NCBI GenBank assembly: GCA_028291765.1 | Contig: JAQGNR010000186.1 | Location: forward strand, 1-44,052 | DNA: 44,052 bases | Direction: 5' to 3' | Source: Herbaspirillum sp. | Lineage (GTDB): Bacteria > Pseudomonadota > Gammaproteobacteria > Burkholderiales > Burkholderiaceae_D | Notes under the pieces: generated by a model | Databases searched by the model: none | What the model saw: only the letters and a program-made list of their open reading frames with translations | Told to the model about the DNA's origin: nothing | Shown here: positions 8,245 to 15,912 of the stretch, piece after piece | Position numbering within the stretch: the first letter of the stretch is position 1 | How the letters are laid out: every line of letters begins with the position of its first letter | Position numbers and translations under genes: made by a program

Positions 8245-9774
8245 TCAGTTTTTACGCGACGTCCGTTCCGATACCAGCGTGATATTGCCTTTTTTTGCCA
8301 TGGCATGCACGCGGATTGGCGCAGCGGCGGCAACACGGCGTTGTGCAACGGGATGGCTGCGCGCCTGCACAACCCGGTCCACGCCGCGATAACTACTGCG
8401 ATAAGGCACTTCCAGCGTCAGCCGCTGGCCGTTGGACAATACGTCACGGTGCAGACTGTTCCATTCTTTGACTTGCATCACGGTGACGTGATAGAGCTTG
8501 GCAATCCCGGCCAGCGTATCGCGCTTGCCGGCGTGGACAAAAATACGCTTGGTATCCGGTTCGTCCGGCGCGATCAGCATCTTCGCGTTTTCGGCCACTT
8601 TTTGCGTGATATCGCTGTCGATCGAAGTCGCTTCGGTGGACATTCTAGGCACCAGGATGGTGGAGCCGGCACGCAGTACCATCTTCGGCGGAATCTGATT
8701 GACCGAGCGGATTACTTCTGGCGATGTGTGGAATTTGCTGGCGATGGTCTCGATCCGTTCGCGTGCGGAAAGGACAGTATGCGAGGTCCAGGAAGACAAA
8801 GCCTGCGTCCATTTACCCAGATTGGTTTTGAATTTTTCAGCGTTACTTTCCGGTAATATGATTTGCGCATCCTCGCCGCCGATGATCACCGGGCGCTTGA
8901 ACTGCGGATTGAGCTCCTTGAATTCATCGACCGATAGCTCGGCCAGCTGCGCCGCGATTTTGACGTCGATATTACGGGTGTTGCCGATGGTGACGAAGTA
9001 AGGCTGGTTGTCGACAATCGGCAGCGTGATGTTGTAATCGGACGGTGCGGCGATGATATTTTTGACCGCTTGCAGCTTTGGATAGTAATTGCGTGTTTCA
9101 ACCGGCATCAATGGCGACAGGCTGTTGTAATCGGTCGGCAGACCGGCCGCTTCCTGCCTTTTGATTGCACGCTGCACCGAGCCTTCGCCCCAGTTGTAAG
9201 CCGCCAGCGCCAGTTGCCAATCGCCGAACATGCCATACAGTTTCTGCAGATAGGTCAGTGCCGCATCGGTGGAGGCCAGTACATCGCGGCGATCATCGGT
9301 AAACATGTTCTGGGCCAGGTTGTAATCCAGGCCGGTGGAGGGAATGAACTGCCACATGCCGGCCGCTTTTGCGGTGGAATAGGCCTGCGGGTTGAAAGCG
9401 GACTCGATAAACGGCAGCAAAGCCAGTTCGGTCGGCATGCCGCGTTTTTCCAGTTCTTCAACCACGTGATACAGATAACGCGATGCGCGCGTGGTGGTGC
9501 GCTGTATATAGTCCGGCCGCGAGCTATACCATTCGGTCTGGGAGGTGACCAGCGGATTTTGCAGATTCGGTATGCCGAAGCCCTTGCGGATGCGGCCCCA
9601 GACATCGACATCGGTGATGTGCATGGTCTGCGTTGGATCTGTGGCGTTTTGACTACTGCCGAGGGAATTGTACGGGGCGGGGTAGATCGAGATGTCGTTG
9701 GCGTGCACAGCGGCAACTGAAGCGAAGAACGCCAATAGTAAAGCGGAGGCTAGCTGTGTCAGTAAGCGCTGCAT
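8245..9774 (-). CDS. mltD: Membrane-bound lytic murein transglycosylase D
   Basis: 509 residues. It cleaves the glycan strands of peptidoglycan with formation of 1,6-anhydromuramic ends, in the periplasm. A signal peptide spans residues 1-25 (MQRLLTQLASALLLAFFASV, then AVHA). The SLT domain shows the catalytic Glu124 in LPFIESAFNP and the AAGMWQFIPSTG and LALAAYNWGEG motifs (137-149, 188-198). Two LysM peptidoglycan-binding repeats lie at about 332-375 and 413-456, followed by a basic tail. No lipobox Cys is present, so it is probably soluble or loosely attached despite the family name. ATG 9774 chosen for the signal peptide; the open frame continues upstream without protein character. Confidence 0.94.
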   Translation of the reverse strand: MQRLLTQLASALLLAFFASVAAVHANDISIYPAPYNSLGSSQNATDPTQTMHITDVDVWGRIRKGFGIPNLQNPLVTSQTEWYSSRPDYIQRTTTRASRYLYHVVEELEKRGMPTELALLPFIESAFNPQAYSTAKAAGMWQFIPSTGLDYNLAQNMFTDDRRDVLASTDAALTYLQKLYGMFGDWQLALAAYNWGEGSVQRAIKRQEAAGLPTDYNSLSPLMPVETRNYYPKLQAVKNIIAAPSDYNITLPIVDNQPYFVTIGNTRNIDVKIAAQLAELSVDEFKELNPQFKRPVIIGGEDAQIILPESNAEKFKTNLGKWTQALSSWTSHTVLSARERIETIASKFHTSPEVIRSVNQIPPKMVLRAGSTILVPRMSTEATSIDSDITQKVAENAKMLIAPDEPDTKRIFVHAGKRDTLAGIAKLYHVTVMQVKEWNSLHRDVLSNGQRLTLEVPYRSSYRGVDRVVQARSHPVAQRRVAAAAPIRVHAMAKKGNITLVSERTSRKN

Positions 9775-9780
9775 AATTCG

Positions 9781-9802
9781 ATGTCCGGTAACCGGTGGAC
9801 AT
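9781..9802 (-). promoter_or_regulatory. Dyad just upstream of the mltD start
   Basis: ATGTCC (9781-9786) and GGACAT (9797-9802) form an inverted repeat ending seven bases before the mltD ATG. On the minus strand one arm contains the GGA that would serve as the ribosome-binding site, so a hairpin could hide it. Weak evidence. Confidence 0.3.
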
Positions 9803-9930
9803 CTGCCGGTGATATAAAAAGCTGGTGATTTCCCGCAGTGTACGTAAGCCGCTTTCATCGAGTCAAGTAAAAAATGCGCCTATGACAAGCTTTGTCCGAA
9901 ATGGACAAGCCTTTGATTTAGCAGTGCTTT

Positions 9931-9973
9931 TAGAACGCATTCCCACTTATGCCTATTGTTGAAATGCGTTCTA
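9931..9973 (-). terminator. Hairpin downstream of gloB
   Basis: An 11-bp perfect inverted repeat (9931-9941 with 9963-9973) with a 21-nt loop starts 12 bp after the gloB stop codon. There is no U-tract on the minus strand, so termination activity is uncertain. Confidence 0.4.
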
Positions 9974-9984
9974 TTAATTTCGCC

Positions 9985-10776
9985 TTAGAAATTATTTTTC
10001 CATTCGCGCAGTGCAGCAAAAGCTGCCAGCGACGCCGGATGATCGATGCGGCCGCTATCGGTCAGTGTTTTGAGGACTGCCGGCACGGTATAACGCATGA
10101 ATGGATTGGTTTGCCGTTCCAGGGCGATATTCGAGGGCACGGTCGGCTGGCCCCGGTCGCGTTTTGCCTGTTCGTCTGCAATGCGTTGTTGCAGCGCTGC
10201 GTTGCCGGGCTCAACGGCCTGGGCGAAACGCAGATTGGCCATGGTGTATTCATGCGCGCAATACACTAGCGTGTCTGGCGGTAATGCGCTTAATTTCCCC
10301 AGCGATTGCATCATCTGCGCCGGCGTGCCTTCGAATAAACGGCCGCAGCCGCCGGCAAACAAGGTATCGCCGCAAAACAGCCAGCCCTGTTGTTGCGCCA
10401 CGTAGGCGATATGGCCGCGGGTATGGCCGGGTACATCGAGCACCGACAATTGCAAGGACAGTTCGGCCAGATCGACCTGGTCGCCTTCGCCCAGCGGGAT
10501 CGTTACGGCGGCGATTGCATCATTACGCGGCCCATAGACAGGGACTTTGGTATGCTGCAACAACTGCGGCACCCCGCCGATGTGGTCAGCGTGGTGATGT
10601 GTCAGTAAAATAGCGGCCAGCGCGAGATGATGCTGGTCCAGCGCGGCAAGGATCGGCGCAGCATCGCCGGGGTCGACCGCAACGGCATGGACGCCGTTGT
10701 GAATCAGCCAGAGATAATTATCTTTAAAGGCCGGAACCGCAAGCACGCGCAATGCGTCATTCGAGAGAGCAGACAT
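9985..10776 (-). CDS. gloB: Hydroxyacylglutathione hydrolase (glyoxalase II)
   Basis: 263 residues. It hydrolyses S-D-lactoylglutathione to D-lactate and glutathione, the second step of methylglyoxal detoxification. The metallo-beta-lactamase metal motif THHHADH is at 59-65. Further metal ligands lie in PGHTRGH and in [16 protein letters not shown], a glyoxalase II signature, and CAHEYT follows. ATG 10776 is preferred because conserved sequence ([16 protein letters not shown]) begins just after it. An ATG at 10800 is possible but would overlap the divergent neighbour. Neither start has a clear ribosome-binding site. Its 5' end is almost back-to-back with the methyltransferase gene. Confidence 0.93.
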   Translation of the reverse strand: MSALSNDALRVLAVPAFKDNYLWLIHNGVHAVAVDPGDAAPILAALDQHHLALAAILLTHHHADHIGGVPQLLQHTKVPVYGPRNDAIAAVTIPLGEGDQVDLAELSLQLSVLDVPGHTRGHIAYVAQQQGWLFCGDTLFAGGCGRLFEGTPAQMMQSLGKLSALPPDTLVYCAHEYTMANLRFAQAVEPGNAALQQRIADEQAKRDRGQPTVPSNIALERQTNPFMRYTVPAVLKTLTDSGRIDHPASLAAFAALREWKNNF

Positions 10777-10784
10777 AGGCAAAT

Positions 10785-11690
10785 ATGAGGGATTCGTCAT
10801 CAGAAAAGGCCATTATAAACCTCGGCGCATGGCTGCAAACGGCGACCGGTTTGTATGTCCGCAATTGGGAGCAGGCACATCTGAATGCGCTGACGTCCGA
10901 TATTTTCGGCTTCCACGCGCTCCAGATCGGATTGCCGCAAATCAGCGCACTGCAAGCCAACCGCATGCCTTATCGATGGCTGACCGACAAGCATATTCCG
11001 CCGGCATCTTCGGCTGCGGCCGCCGATGCCGGCAGTCAGAGCAGCGAAGGTGATGCAGGCAGCGAAGGCAGCGCAAGCAGCGTAAGCGACGACGCAACAC
11101 CGGAGCAGGCAATCCCGGTGGTTGTCTCGCATGACTTCACAGAGTTGCCGTTTGCGTCGCAAAGTCTGGATCTGGTGGTGTTGCCGCATCTGTTGGAATT
11201 TGCGGCCGAGCCGCATCAAGTATTGCGGGAAGTCGAGCGGGTGCTGATTCCGGAAGGCCAAGTGATTATCAGCGGCTTCAATCCCGCCAGCTTGTGGGGC
11301 ATGCGGCAAGCTGCCGGGCGTCTGACCGGCGGTGCGTTTTTGCCGCGCGATGGCGAATTCATTTCCTTGCCGCGCCTGAAAGATTGGCTCAAGTTATTGA
11401 ATATGGAAGTCGGACGCGCGCAATTCGGTTGTTATGCTCCGCCCTGCGACACGCAGAAGTGGTTGCATCGCTTCGGATTCCTGGAGCCGGCCGGCGCGCG
11501 CTGGTGGCCTTATTTCGGCGCTGTATATGTGGTGCGGGCGATCAAGCGGGTGCAAGGCATGCGTCTGATCGGGCCTGTATTGAGTAAACGTTCGGCCGCA
11601 TCGGCGCGGGCGGTGCCGGCGACCAATCGGGCCGGGGCCGGCCACGCGCATAAGGTACAGGAGCGGCGGAATCAGAGCGATAATCCATAG
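10785..11690 (+). CDS. Class I SAM-dependent methyltransferase-like protein
   Basis: 301 residues; target unknown. The central part (about 115-185) matches the Methyltransf_11 fold: [19 protein letters not shown], then [19 protein letters not shown], corresponding to motifs II-IV. The usual glycine-rich SAM-binding motif I is not visible: the matching place reads ALQIGLPQ (45-52). A Ser/Ala/Gly/Asp-rich low-complexity insert occupies about 75-108. The N-terminal [19 protein letters not shown] segment appears conserved in related betaproteobacterial proteins, which fixes the start near 10785. It sits upstream of rnhA and dnaQ, an arrangement I recall from many betaproteobacteria. Fold likely, activity uncertain. 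Confidence 0.75.
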   Translation: MRDSSSEKAIINLGAWLQTATGLYVRNWEQAHLNALTSDIFGFHALQIGLPQISALQANRMPYRWLTDKHIPPASSAAAADAGSQSSEGDAGSEGSASSVSDDATPEQAIPVVVSHDFTELPFASQSLDLVVLPHLLEFAAEPHQVLREVERVLIPEGQVIISGFNPASLWGMRQAAGRLTGGAFLPRDGEFISLPRLKDWLKLLNMEVGRAQFGCYAPPCDTQKWLHRFGFLEPAGARWWPYFGAVYVVRAIKRVQGMRLIGPVLSKRSAASARAVPATNRAGAGHAHKVQERRNQSDNP

Positions 11691-11709
11691 AACGGTAATT
11701 GAGCAGCGT

Positions 11710-11731
11710 TTGAACAGTAATTGAACAGTAA
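11710..11731 (+). repeat. Two tandem copies of an 11-bp unit before rnhA
   Basis: TTGAACAGTAA occurs twice in tandem, flanked by decayed copies on both sides (about 11691-11740), in the short gap between the methyltransferase gene and rnhA. Confidence 0.8.
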
Positions 11732-11759
11732 TTGAAACAGGAAAGAGAAGTAAGGAAAG

Positions 11760-12194
11760 ATGGATAAAGTTGAGATTTTTACCGATGGCGCGTGCAAGGG
11801 CAATCCTGGGCCGGGCGGTTGGGGGGCGGTGCTGGTAGCGGGCGGACACGAAAAAGAATTGTTCGGCGGCGAACTGGGCACGACTAATAACCGCATGGAA
11901 TTGCTGGCGGTGATCGAAGCGCTGAAGGCCTTATCGCGTCCCTGTGAAGTGATTGTGCATACGGATAGCCAATATGTGCAAAAGGGCATCAGTGAATGGA
12001 TACACGGCTGGAAGGCGCGCGGCTGGAAAACGGCAGCGCGCGCGCCGGTTAAAAATGTGGATTTGTGGCAGCAGCTCGACGCGGCGCAGGCGCGTCATAA
12101 GATCGAATGGCGCTGGGTGCGGGGACACAGTGGACACGTCGGCAATGAACGGGCCGACGCGCTGGCCAATCGCGGCGTTGAAACAGTGCTGTAG
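11760..12194 (+). CDS. rnhA: Ribonuclease HI
   Basis: 144 residues. It cuts the RNA strand of RNA-DNA hybrids, removing primers and R-loops. The active-site acidic residues are all visible: Asp9 (FTDGAC), Glu47 (NRMEL), Asp69 (HTDSQY) and Asp133 (NERADALA), together with the flexible-loop His123 (RGHSGH). The basic protrusion ([18 protein letters not shown]) typical of type 1 bacterial RNase HI is present. A purine-rich GGAAAGA precedes the ATG. It is followed by dnaQ, a common pairing of two replication-linked nucleases. Confidence 0.97.
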   Translation: MDKVEIFTDGACKGNPGPGGWGAVLVAGGHEKELFGGELGTTNNRMELLAVIEALKALSRPCEVIVHTDSQYVQKGISEWIHGWKARGWKTAARAPVKNVDLWQQLDAAQARHKIEWRWVRGHSGHVGNERADALANRGVETVL

Positions 12195-12313
12195 TTGATT
12201 TTCGCAGGCATTATTTTGCGCGCCGCAGCCAACCGCCATGCAGATAAAACACGGCGGAGAAATGCTAAAATTGCGCCAATTTTGAGATATGAAAATAAGA
12301 GAACTTACATTTA

Positions 12314-13042
12314 ATGGCTAACAGATTAGTAATTCTCGACACCGAAACCACCGGTCTTAATCCCCGTAGCGGCAATCGCATCATTGAAATCGGCTGCGTT
12401 GAAATGTTGAACCGGCAACTGACCGGAAACGATTTTCACCGTTACCTGAATCCGGATCGCGACTCGGAAGAGGGCGCGCTGGCGGTACACGGATTGACCA
12501 CCGAATTTCTCAGCGACAAACCGCGCTTTACCGAAATTGCCGCCGAGTTTCTCGACTACATAGCCGGCGCTGAGATCATCATCCACAATGCACCGTTCGA
12601 TATCGGCTTTCTGGATATGGAACTGAGCTTGCTGGGTTTTCCGAATTTCGCGGAACATGTGAGCGGCGTCATCGATACGCTGCCAATGGCCAAGGAAATG
12701 CATCCGGGCAAACGTAATTCGCTGGATGCGCTGTGCGATCGCTATGGCATTTCGAATGCGCACCGCACCTTGCACGGCGGCTTGCTGGATGCGGCGCTGC
12801 TGGCGGAAGTGTATCTGGCGATGACGCGCGGGCAAAACAGCCTCAGCATGGATTTGGGGATCGCCGACGAGAGCGATGCATCGGGCAATGCGATTGCGTT
12901 AGCGCCTCTGGCCGAGATCATCGTGCGCCCAGCTTCGGTAGAGGAACTGGCGCAGCATGAGGCCTTATTGGTCGGTCTGGACAAGGAATCGAAAGGCAAA
13001 ACCATCTGGCGCGCGCTGAGCGCGGCTGCATCTCCTATGTAG
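12314..13042 (+). CDS. dnaQ: DNA polymerase III epsilon subunit (3'-5' proofreading exonuclease)
   Basis: 242 residues. It proofreads for the replicative polymerase. The DEDDh exonuclease residues are visible: Asp9 and Glu11 (LDTETTG), Asp96 (HNAPFDIGFLD), His154 (LHGGLLDA) and Asp159. After about residue 175 comes a shorter, less conserved tail that should bind the polymerase alpha subunit. The stop codon is followed by a pocket of unusual DNA before tRNA-Val. Confidence 0.97.
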   Translation: MANRLVILDTETTGLNPRSGNRIIEIGCVEMLNRQLTGNDFHRYLNPDRDSEEGALAVHGLTTEFLSDKPRFTEIAAEFLDYIAGAEIIIHNAPFDIGFLDMELSLLGFPNFAEHVSGVIDTLPMAKEMHPGKRNSLDALCDRYGISNAHRTLHGGLLDAALLAEVYLAMTRGQNSLSMDLGIADESDASGNAIALAPLAEIIVRPASVEELAQHEALLVGLDKESKGKTIWRALSAAASPM

Positions 13043-13129
13043 TAATAAGAGATATCCGAGAGAATAATCAGCCGTTTTTGTCGAGGCCAATAACGCGTTG
13101 CGTGAGAAGATTCTTGCCTCGCATTCGCT

Positions 13130-13178
13130 CTAGTGGGCTGTGACAGGCACTCAGGAATCGGCTGTTACAGTCCACTAG
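13130..13178 (+). repeat. Long inverted repeat flanked by CTAG upstream of the unknown gene
   Basis: Arms of 17 bp (13130-13146 and 13162-13178) match at 15 positions. Both differences become G-U pairs in a plus-strand RNA, so that RNA hairpin would be fully paired, with a 15-nt loop. Each arm ends in CTAG. The hairpin ends 34 bp before the ATG of the 409-codon gene. It could be a miniature mobile-element relic or a leader structure. Confidence 0.7.
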
Positions 13179-13212
13179 CAGCGACGCTTATCTCTTACGG
13201 ACTCACAGACCC

Positions 13213-14442
13213 ATGACTCTACTGATTTTACCTGCGCAGCCTGCCGCCGCTTTTTATCGCCCGGAACTCTCCAGTGCGGCTGCAACACCGAAGAGTGAAC
13301 CGCAACTTGGCAATACAACGGAAGGCATGATCGACAGCCTGGCCGATAGCGTGACGGCCAATGGCGTTCATGACGACCATGCCGACACTTCCAAAGCGTT
13401 CGGCAACACGCTTGGAGCGCTCATCGACATCGCGACATTCAAACTGGCGCCCGAGATGGCGTATCGCGCTGAACAAAAACTACTAGGGCTTTATGCCGAC
13501 CCGACCGTGTCGTCATCAGTCAATAGCGAGATGATAAAACAACTGATTGAAACGCAAGACATCCTTGCCGGAAACAGCGGTCCTAAAGCGGCGATGTTTG
13601 CAATGCCGGCCTCGCTATTGCATTTAATCGGGCAGTTTGCGCGTAACGGCATGGCAAATCAGGAGGTGGATAGCGCGATCCTGCCGCGGGGACTGGAAGA
13701 TATCAAGTCCAGGCTGATTGATGCGATCGGTGTGCCAGATGAGCGAGACGAGGGCAGGGATATCTTAGACGCCGCACGTTTTGTCACAACCGATGAAGTA
13801 GGTGCAAATTTCGCCAAAATCCGCTCCGGTTATAAACAGGAGATCAATATAAGCGACGATGTTACCGCCGAAGCAATGACGCTGCAGTTCGATGGATTGC
13901 TCAATGCTGCTGCAGAGAAAGGAAGAACGATAGCGCCGCTATTTTGCAATGGCCATTTCATGTTAGTGTCAGCGGAAAAAAGCCGCGTAGCTGATAAATA
14001 TACATTGAGGATTGTAAATACCCATGTGGCATTGGATGAGATTGGGACAGCGGCCTTGAATGCCTTATCGAAGGCCGAGCGTAGCGACCCGGGTAAATGC
14101 AAAGAAATCAAGGATGCTTCGGTAGGGCGGTATGACCGGGCGCTGCTAGAGAGACTGAGGTATGCGTTCACGGGAGAAAAGGTGACCCTGAGAATACATA
14201 GTCGACAGCTTCAAGAGCATGCACTAAATAGCTGCGGCCCACTTATTTCGCTGTTGGCTGAAAATATCGACGCGAATGAAGGACGCCATTTAATCATGAC
14301 TATTGAGCAGTGTTTCAATAGATGGGGTAATTTAAATGCCGAACAACAGCAAACTATTGTGATGGCGCAGCGCGCCAAGATGATTGGCGATGCTGTTGAA
14401 GCCAGGATGAAAAGTCGCTTCGTCGATTTATCGGCAGCCTGA
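13213..14442 (+). CDS. Unknown protein, possible clan CE cysteine protease / secreted effector
   Basis: 409 residues; I recognise no named family. The first 50 residues are rich in Ser, Ala, Thr and Pro without a classical signal peptide, as in many type III effectors. The middle (about 60-200) looks helical. The C-terminal half contains NGHFMLVSAEK (His248), a strand ending IVNT (Asn269) and QEHALNSCGPLIS with Gln334 and Cys341. This His / Asn-or-Asp / Gln-six-residues-Cys-Gly order is that of Ulp1, adenain, SseL and XopD-type proteases. The His-Cys gap (93) is larger than the 60-70 usual in those families, needing an insertion. Codons such as CTA, AGA, AGG and ATA seem commoner than in neighbours. 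It lies alone between dnaQ and tRNA-Val. The protease call is inference. Confidence 0.85.
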   Translation: MTLLILPAQPAAAFYRPELSSAAATPKSEPQLGNTTEGMIDSLADSVTANGVHDDHADTSKAFGNTLGALIDIATFKLAPEMAYRAEQKLLGLYADPTVSSSVNSEMIKQLIETQDILAGNSGPKAAMFAMPASLLHLIGQFARNGMANQEVDSAILPRGLEDIKSRLIDAIGVPDERDEGRDILDAARFVTTDEVGANFAKIRSGYKQEINISDDVTAEAMTLQFDGLLNAAAEKGRTIAPLFCNGHFMLVSAEKSRVADKYTLRIVNTHVALDEIGTAALNALSKAERSDPGKCKEIKDASVGRYDRALLERLRYAFTGEKVTLRIHSRQLQEHALNSCGPLISLLAENIDANEGRHLIMTIEQCFNRWGNLNAEQQQTIVMAQRAKMIGDAVEARMKSRFVDLSAA

Positions 14443-14494
14443 ATGGCGTTTTGTGCTGCATAGGGATTAGCTGACGAGCATTTATTGGCTTTAG

Positions 14495-14524
14495 TTGTCC
14501 ATATTGTATTGAGTATGCGATAAT
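14495..14524 (+). promoter_or_regulatory. Candidate promoter of tRNA-Val
   Basis: TTGTCC (14495-14500) and GATAAT (14519-14524) are 18 bases apart, about 70 bp upstream of the tRNA and downstream of the unknown gene's stop codon. Confidence 0.4.
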
Positions 14525-14592
14525 GCGATCCGCTTTAACGGAGGCCGCTTTTTTTAAGACGGTTTCGCGTTCATCGCAGCATCAATTCAAAC

Positions 14593-14667
14593 GGAAGGTT
14601 AGCTCAGGGGTAGAGCACTGCATTCACACTGCAGGGGTCGCAAGTTCGAAACTTGCACTTTCCACCA
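14593..14667 (+). tRNA. tRNA-Val (anticodon CAC)
   Basis: 75 nt including an encoded CCA. The acceptor stem GGAAGGT pairs with ACTTTCC (one G-U), the D-arm reads AGCTCAGGGGTAGAGC, the anticodon loop is TTCACAC giving CAC (reads GUG), and the T-arm contains GTTCGAA. Discriminator A at 14664. Confidence 0.96.
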
Positions 14668-14684
14668 AAATTTCCCCAATAGAA

Positions 14685-14789
14685 TCAATCGCTTAACTGA
14701 AGCAGAGGGAACTCGTTCTGGCGTTTTGGATCAATTTTGGAATAAATTTTCTCAAGACGTTCACGTTTGTCTCCGTCGATACCCCAGTG
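14685..14789 (-). pseudogene. 34-codon gene remnant just downstream of tRNA-Val
   Basis: On the minus strand an open stretch of 34 codons and a stop reads like a real protein C-terminus: charged, helical, with HWGIDGDKRERLEKIYSKID followed by a short tail ending LSD. It is cut at its start by an in-frame TAG and has no start codon of its own. I do not recognise the parent family. It begins 17 bp from the tRNA 3' end, a usual place for debris of integrated elements. It could also be chance. Confidence 0.4.
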
Positions 14790-14790
14790 C

Positions 14791-14826
14791 TAAAAACGCT
14801 GCCGACGAATTTGCCGCCGGCAGCGT
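14791..14826 (-). terminator. Intrinsic terminator of the DUF1488-like gene / glt unit
   Basis: On the minus strand a 9-bp GC-rich stem (14818-14826 with 14796-14804) is followed at once by TTTTT. It lies 26 bp after the stop codon of the gene at 14853. Confidence 0.8.
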
Positions 14827-14852
14827 GCGCCGGACTCAGTCGGCATGTGCGG

Positions 14853-15116
14853 TCATCCTATTTGAAAATCGTTGGCGGTCAGGATAGGCATGACTCCCAG
14901 GTTCATGGCCAGCCGCCTGCGGGCTACTTCGGCGATACGTTCGCGGTGGGCGTTGAATAGGTAGAGCATGTCGCCTGAACCGCCTTTGGCCAGCAGCTCA
15001 AGCGCGCTGCGGCTGATCACGCAGGGATTTTCAGTTCCGGCGAATTTTGCGATAAACAAGACCCGGTCATCAGCCGGCTCCTCGCATTCACCGTAGATTA
15101 CGACCTTTTCTGCCAT
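14853..15116 (-). CDS. DUF1488-like small protein
   Basis: 87 residues. The pattern resembles DUF1488: a beta strand (RVLFIAKFAG), then PCVISRSALELLA, then a helix NAHRERIAEVARRRL and a closing ILTANDFQIG. Function unknown. ATG 15116 is chosen because GGGAG lies just upstream; the frame is open a little further back but without family character. It follows gltK in the same direction after 106 bp, separated by a perfect 12-bp palindrome, and ends at a good terminator, so it may be the last gene of the glt transcript. Confidence 0.7.
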   Translation of the reverse strand: MAEKVVIYGECEEPADDRVLFIAKFAGTENPCVISRSALELLAKGGSGDMLYLFNAHRERIAEVARRRLAMNLGVMPILTANDFQIG

Positions 15117-15145
15117 GCAAGTCTCCCTATCAATTTTTGAGCATC

Positions 15146-15173
15146 CTACCATGGCGCATGAGCGCCATGGTAG
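15146..15173. repeat. Perfect 28-bp palindromic element between gltK and the DUF1488-like gene
   Basis: CTACCATGGCGC (15146-15157) is the exact reverse complement of 15162-15173, with a 4-nt loop. It ends 29 bp upstream of the DUF1488-like ATG. No U-tract follows on either strand, so it is more likely an operator, processing site or leader hairpin than an intrinsic terminator. Confidence 0.75.
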
Positions 15174-15222
15174 GTAGCCGCTGGATATCCGTCTTTACTT
15201 TGCACCGATGAGTTGCCATCGA

Positions 15223-15903
15223 TTATGAATTGACACGTCTCGACAAGCGCTTGACCAGCAAAGACGCGGTGAAGCAAAAGATGAAATAGGCGGCTCCGGC
15301 GACCAGCATCATTTCTTCAATGCGGCCGTCGCGTTCACCGATGCCTTCGGCGCTGGTAAAGAAATCCGTGAGCGAAATGATGTAAACCAGCGACGTGTCC
15401 TGGAACAGCACGATCAACTGCGTTAATAGCAGCGGCAGCATATTGCGGAACGCTTGCGGCAAAATCACCAGCCGCATCGCCTGCATGGAGCGCATGCCCA
15501 GTGCATGGGAAGCCGCGAATTGCCCTTTCGGAACACTTTGAATCCCCGCCCGCATGATTTCGGCGTAATAAGCCGCCTCGAACAAGGAAAACCCGATTAA
15601 AGCCGACAGCATGCGGGTATCCATCGTCCGGGGCGTCCAGAATAAATTCTTGAGCAACTGCGGCACCAGCAGATAGAAAGCCAGCAATACCATCGCCAGC
15701 GGTATGGAGCGAAAAAAATTAACGTAAACCGCGGCCGGAAACGACAGGATGCGGAAACGCGACAAGCGCATCATCGCCAGCACCGTACCCCACACCAGCC
15801 CTACGACGAGCGCCGTCGCCGTCAGCTGCAGCGAAGTCAGCATGCCGTCGATCAACACGCTTACCGCTACCGGCGTGATTACACTGAAATCCAGACCGAG
15901 CAT
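15223..15903 (-). CDS. gltK: Glutamate/aspartate ABC transporter permease, GltK-type
   Basis: 226 residues. One of two permeases for acidic amino acids. It has an N-terminal membrane helix starting near SVLIDGMLTSLQLTATALVV, about five helices, and the HisM-family coupling sequence ASHALGMRSMQAMRLVILPQAFRN at about 134-157. GAGGAAA precedes the ATG. It starts 9 bp after the gltJ stop codon. Confidence 0.93.
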   Translation of the reverse strand: MLGLDFSVITPVAVSVLIDGMLTSLQLTATALVVGLVWGTVLAMMRLSRFRILSFPAAVYVNFFRSIPLAMVLLAFYLLVPQLLKNLFWTPRTMDTRMLSALIGFSLFEAAYYAEIMRAGIQSVPKGQFAASHALGMRSMQAMRLVILPQAFRNMLPLLLTQLIVLFQDTSLVYIISLTDFFTSAEGIGERDGRIEEMMLVAGAAYFIFCFTASLLVKRLSRRVNS

Positions 15904-15912
15904 GATTTCCTC

